64,000 nucleotides of DNA from Acidobacteriaceae bacterium TAA 166 (GTDB lineage: Bacteria; Acidobacteriota; Terriglobia; Terriglobales; Acidobacteriaceae): the NCBI GenBank assembly GCA_000421065.1, contig ATWD01000002.1:682001-746000 (forward strand). The letters run 5' to 3'. Under the pieces are notes generated by a model. It was not told where the DNA came from. It did not search any database and saw nothing but the letters and a program-made list of their open reading frames with translations. Positions within the stretch are counted from its first letter, which is position 1. The number at the start of each line of letters is the position of its first letter. This document shows positions 60,967-64,000 of the stretch, one piece after another. Made by a program: the position numbers and the translations under genes.

Positions 60967-62370
60967 ATGAGCCAAAAACACTTCGATGCAATTATTGTTG
61001 GAGCAGGGCAGGCCGGCCCCTCGCTCGCCGGAAGGTTCGCCCAGTCTGGCCGAAAGGTTGCCATTGTTGAACGAAAGCTCTTCGGCGGAACCTGCGTCAA
61101 CACCGGCTGCACGCCGACGAAGACCATCATCGCGAGCGCCTACGTCGCGCATAAGGCACGCACGGCCCGGAGTTACGGGATCGCGGTCGAGGGCGCGGTC
61201 CACGCCGACCTGAAGGCGATCCTGTCGCGAAAGGATGAGATCGTCGGCAAGTCGCGCGATGGGCTCGAATCGTGGCTTCGCGGCATGGAAAACTGCACCG
61301 TCTTCACCGGTCACGCGAGATTCGAATCTTCGACAGAGCTTCGCGTAGGCGACGATCTGCTCACAGCGCCCGAGATCTTTCTCAACGTCGGGGGACGCGC
61401 CGAGGTTCCGGATATGGCCGGCATAAAAGACGTTCCCTACCTCACGAATGTCTCGTTGCTCGAGCTCGAAGAGCTGCCGAAACATCTCGCGATCGTCGGT
61501 GGAAGTTATGTCGGCATCGAGTTTGCCCAGGCCTTTCACCGCTTCGGCAGCGAGGTGACGGTCGTGGAGATGGGGCCTCGGCTGGCGCACCGCGAGGATG
61601 CGGATGTCTCCAGGAACATCCAGGAGATCCTCGAAAAAGAAGGGATTCGGGTTCGGCTAAACGCGGAGTGCATCCGGCTGGAGAGAGATGTCGCGGGGGT
61701 CGCAGTGCACGTCAACTGCGGGGAGGACGATCAGCCTACTCTCGCAACACATGTTCTTCTCGCCGTCGGGCGCAGGCCGAACACGGACGACCTCGGCCTC
61801 GACAAGGCTGGAGTTGCGGTCGACGAGCACGGCTATATCCAGGTGGACGACCAGTTGCGCACCAGCGTCCCGGGGATCTGGGCGATGGGAGATTGCAACG
61901 GCAAGGGAGCCTTCACTCACACCGCGTATAACGACTTCGAGATCGTCGCCGCCAACCTGCTCGATAACGATCCACGCCGGGTGAGCGATCGCATCGTGAC
62001 CTATGGACTCTTCATGGATCCTCCGCTGGCCCGGGTCGGAATGACGGAGCGCGAGGTGCGGAAGGCAGGCAAGCCCGCCCTGATGGGCACGCGGCCCATG
62101 ACGAAGGTGAATCGGGCTATCGAGAAAGGCGAGAGCGATGGCTTCATGAAGGTCCTGGTCGATGCGGAGAGCAAACTCATTCTGGGAGCGTCGATCCTCG
62201 GGACCGGAGGCGACGAGGCCATTCACTGCATCACGGACGTGATGTACGCCCGCGCGCCGTACACGACGATTCAGCGGGCCGTCCATATTCACCCCACGGT
62301 CTCGGAGCTGATCCCGACCGTGCTGGGAGATCTGAAGCCGCTCGAGCCGTCTGGCCAGTCCGAATCTTAG
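60967..62370 (+). CDS. Mercuric-reductase-like FAD/NAD(P)-disulfide oxidoreductase
   Basis: A 467-residue class I pyridine-nucleotide-disulfide oxidoreductase. FAD binds at IIVGAGQAGPSLAG. The redox disulfide is GGTCVNTGCTPTK (Cys43, Cys48), with TPTK in place of the lipoamide-dehydrogenase IPSK, as in MerA-like enzymes. A second Rossmann motif is IVGGSYVGIEFAQ, and FAD contacts come from GIWAMGDCNG. The C-terminal dimer domain ends with HIHPTVSELIPT, carrying the catalytic His. MerA's N-terminal metal-binding domain and C-terminal Cys pair are absent, so mercury reduction is unlikely. Confidence 0.93.
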   Translation: MSQKHFDAIIVGAGQAGPSLAGRFAQSGRKVAIVERKLFGGTCVNTGCTPTKTIIASAYVAHKARTARSYGIAVEGAVHADLKAILSRKDEIVGKSRDGLESWLRGMENCTVFTGHARFESSTELRVGDDLLTAPEIFLNVGGRAEVPDMAGIKDVPYLTNVSLLELEELPKHLAIVGGSYVGIEFAQAFHRFGSEVTVVEMGPRLAHREDADVSRNIQEILEKEGIRVRLNAECIRLERDVAGVAVHVNCGEDDQPTLATHVLLAVGRRPNTDDLGLDKAGVAVDEHGYIQVDDQLRTSVPGIWAMGDCNGKGAFTHTAYNDFEIVAANLLDNDPRRVSDRIVTYGLFMDPPLARVGMTEREVRKAGKPALMGTRPMTKVNRAIEKGESDGFMKVLVDAESKLILGASILGTGGDEAIHCITDVMYARAPYTTIQRAVHIHPTVSELIPTVLGDLKPLEPSGQSES

Positions 62371-63767
62371 CGAGAGACCCGGGCTGGCGTCTGAAAGAGC
62401 GCTCCAGCCCACACCAGCAGCAAAGGGAAGAACTCGAGCGTGTATCGCGGCTCGGAGTTATCGAGCGTCAGCAGCATGACGCTGCGCAGGACCAGGAAGG
62501 CCACCATGGACCATCCCAGCGCGGCGTAACCGTTCCATCCGTGCCGCCGCCAGCGCATCAGTCCCCATAACCCTGCGACGAAGTAGGCGAGATTCAGCAG
62601 AGCGTAGAGCGCGGCGAAGAGGGTCTGTCGCTTGTGCCGGCTCCATTGCCACCAGCGGAGGTCGATCGACATCATCTCGACGCGAGGACGCAACGCCATG
62701 TTGAGGAGGCGCGCGATGGGCAGCGCGACGTAGTAGCGGAATGGATGGTTGGCGACGCGCTCTCGCGCCAGCGCGGCGAACCCAGCATCCATCTCGGGGG
62801 TCGCGGTGAAGGTCTCATTGTGCTGGCTTAGAAGCGCAGCGGCCCGGCTGTACTGGCTTGGGTTATCGAAGGCTCGCGCTGGAACATCGTTGATGTTGAT
62901 GGTTGCGCTGTCGAGATTCCAGTAGACGCTCTCGGTCGATGCGAACTCGACGGCCCAGCTACGGAACCATCGCTGAAAGCCTAGAGGAACCAGCTCGCCA
63001 GGGTCGGTCGCGTAACGCGGCGCCAGAGGCTGAAGGACATGAAAGGTGCGCCAGTTGCGGACCGCCCACGGAGCCAGCGGCAGGATTACGCAGAGCGCCG
63101 CGGCGGCGATAGGTGCAAGGGCACCGGTGATAGACGTACCGGAACGGCGCCGCAGCCACAGCATCTCGGGCAGAACCGCAGCGGCCAGCAGTCCCTGCTC
63201 GGGCCGCAGCAGTACCGAGTAGGCCAGGACAGCGGCCACCAGCCATAGCCATAGGTTCCACACACGGGCGCATCTTTGCCAACGCTCCAGCCCGTAAAAC
63301 GCGAGGGCGATACAGGCGAGCGTCAGGGTCTCGGTAAGCGGGGCAGCCACGTAGTTTGCCGTGAAGGGACAGAGCGCCGCCAGCCACAGCACCACCACGG
63401 CCGCGCGCTGGCCGAAGATGCGGCGGGCGAGAGAGCTCAACAGAACGCAGGTGCCCAGATCGAGGATGCACTGCACCAGCATGACGGCCGTGTAGCGATC
63501 GTCTCCGAAGATTCGGAAGCACAGGGCGAGAAAGAGAGGATAGCCCGGGAGCCGGATCAGCGTAGGGATAGGACCGCTCGGTCCCTCCGCAAAACCATAA
63601 ATCCCGTGCTCCATCCAGTTTTTGGCGATGTTGCCGTAGACCAGCGTATCGCCGGCGATGCGTGGCGTATGCAGGATGAACGCCAGCCTAAGCGCGAAAC
63701 CCAACGCCAATGCCAGCCAGAACCATCCTCCCGCTCTCGGTCGATCCACCATATGCAACTGCATCAT
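62367..63767 (-). CDS. Polytopic membrane protein of the GT39/ArnT-like (GT-C) class
   Basis: A roughly 466-residue protein with about ten hydrophobic segments. The start is uncertain (63767, 63752 or farther up at 63857), because no clear ribosome site is visible. The first extracytoplasmic loop has TPRIAGDTLVYGNIAKNWMEHGIYGF, split around the acidic residue, and RLPGYPLFLAL, typical of dolichyl-phosphate-mannose-mannosyltransferase-like GT-C proteins that use lipid-linked sugars. Its stop overlaps the convergent flavoprotein stop by 4 bp. The substrate is unknown. Confidence 0.75.
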   Translation of the reverse strand: MMQLHMVDRPRAGGWFWLALALGFALRLAFILHTPRIAGDTLVYGNIAKNWMEHGIYGFAEGPSGPIPTLIRLPGYPLFLALCFRIFGDDRYTAVMLVQCILDLGTCVLLSSLARRIFGQRAAVVVLWLAALCPFTANYVAAPLTETLTLACIALAFYGLERWQRCARVWNLWLWLVAAVLAYSVLLRPEQGLLAAAVLPEMLWLRRRSGTSITGALAPIAAAALCVILPLAPWAVRNWRTFHVLQPLAPRYATDPGELVPLGFQRWFRSWAVEFASTESVYWNLDSATININDVPARAFDNPSQYSRAAALLSQHNETFTATPEMDAGFAALARERVANHPFRYYVALPIARLLNMALRPRVEMMSIDLRWWQWSRHKRQTLFAALYALLNLAYFVAGLWGLMRWRRHGWNGYAALGWSMVAFLVLRSVMLLTLDNSEPRYTLEFFPLLLVWAGALFQTPARVSR

Positions 63768-63877
63768 ACTGCGAACGTTGACGCTCACCTTCCAGCGTTG
63801 ACCGGAACCCTCTCCCTCAATAGGATGGAGCCAGCGCACTCTCCCACGGATACGCATCTCAATCTCCGATATCTCCG

Positions 63878-64000
63878 ATGACCAAACCGATCTTCTACGA
63901 TCCGCAACGCAAGCGCTGGAAGCGTCTCCGGGTGGTCTTCGACTCGCTGGCGCTGGCCGGGCTCGTCATTGGAGCTCTGTTCCTGATCGGCCTGCTCCGC
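63878..64000 (+). CDS. N-terminus of a membrane protein, cut by the window edge
   Basis: 41 codons are visible from the ATG at 63878: a basic cytoplasmic start (MTKPIFYDPQRKRWKRLR) and a first transmembrane helix (SLALAGLVIGALFLIGLL). FYDP-x-RKRWK starts recall large acidobacterial polysaccharide deacetylase/GT2 fusion proteins, but this is a memory-based guess. The frame stays open to the window edge. Confidence 0.6.
   Translation, partial: MTKPIFYDPQRKRWKRLRVVFDSLALAGLVIGALFLIGLLR

Overview
The window looks like a chromosomal segment of an acidobacterium, probably class Terriglobia (Granulicella/Edaphobacter/Terriglobus type). This is inferred from content: Oar-like TonB receptors of about 1,080 residues with an N-terminal carboxypeptidase-regulatory domain, a tandem pair of acidobacterial-type VWA proteins, a DUF1080/FG-GAP secreted protein, many Tat- or Sec-exported hydrolases, high GC, and frequent TTG/GTG starts. 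No phage, plasmid, transposase or CRISPR genes were seen.

Layout. 1-5.2 kb: an edge-truncated secreted DUF1080/FG-GAP protein, then a methyltransferase, GT2 and GT-C envelope-glycan operon. 5.2-11.8 kb: a TonB receptor and a complete EmrA/EmrB/TolC-type efflux operon. 12.4-19.4 kb: a Tat-exported sulfatase, an Oar-like TonB receptor, a second sulfatase-fold protein with Thr in place of the catalytic Cys, and a wrecked sialidase-like gene. 19.7-22.6 kb: an AI-2E-family permease and GTP-dependent PEP carboxykinase. 22.6-27.7 kb: a regulatory region, a 38-residue membrane peptide, a YeiH-type putative sulfate exporter and another Oar-like receptor. 28-33.6 kb: an MFS exporter, a secreted unknown and 2-oxoglutarate dehydrogenase E1. 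33.8-41.8 kb: cold-shock protein, cytidylate kinase, an Arg-rich unknown, the reverse transsulfuration pair mccB/mccA and two VWA proteins. 42-47.5 kb: DUF1015, a BNR/GH74-like protein and a radical SAM protein. 47.7-56.7 kb: fmt, def, aroC, an OB/HD nuclease-like protein, a SurA-like foldase, a C-terminal processing protease, a YbaY/META protein and tRNA-Gly. 56.8-64 kb: HrpB helicase, a SYLF protein, an SDR, a mercuric-reductase-like flavoprotein, a GT-C protein and the start of another envelope gene.

The most interesting signal is a set of three tiny cysteine-codon ORFs next to sulfur-type genes. One (22911-22997, 28 codons, 9 Cys) lies before the YeiH unit. One (14067-14147, ending FGCCS) lies before the TonB receptor/sulfatase-like operon. 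One (24334-24381, containing RCCC) starts on the YeiH stop codon and precedes the next TonB receptor. The first two have a sigma70-like promoter with a 17-bp spacer and an ATG 7 nt after the -10 box, so they should be leaderless. The 22911 ORF is followed by a stop-codon hairpin and an intrinsic-terminator-like hairpin before the structural genes. This resembles the leaderless poly-cysteine attenuators described in mycobacteria. I infer that it is a cysteine-responsive control of sulfur scavenging and export in Acidobacteriota. The mccA/mccB pair supplies cysteine from methionine and fits the same sulfur theme.

A second genome-scale signal is a 170-190 bp long-palindrome repeat present in three near-complete copies and one partial copy, always just after gene ends. 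A different long palindrome lies at 46031-46200.
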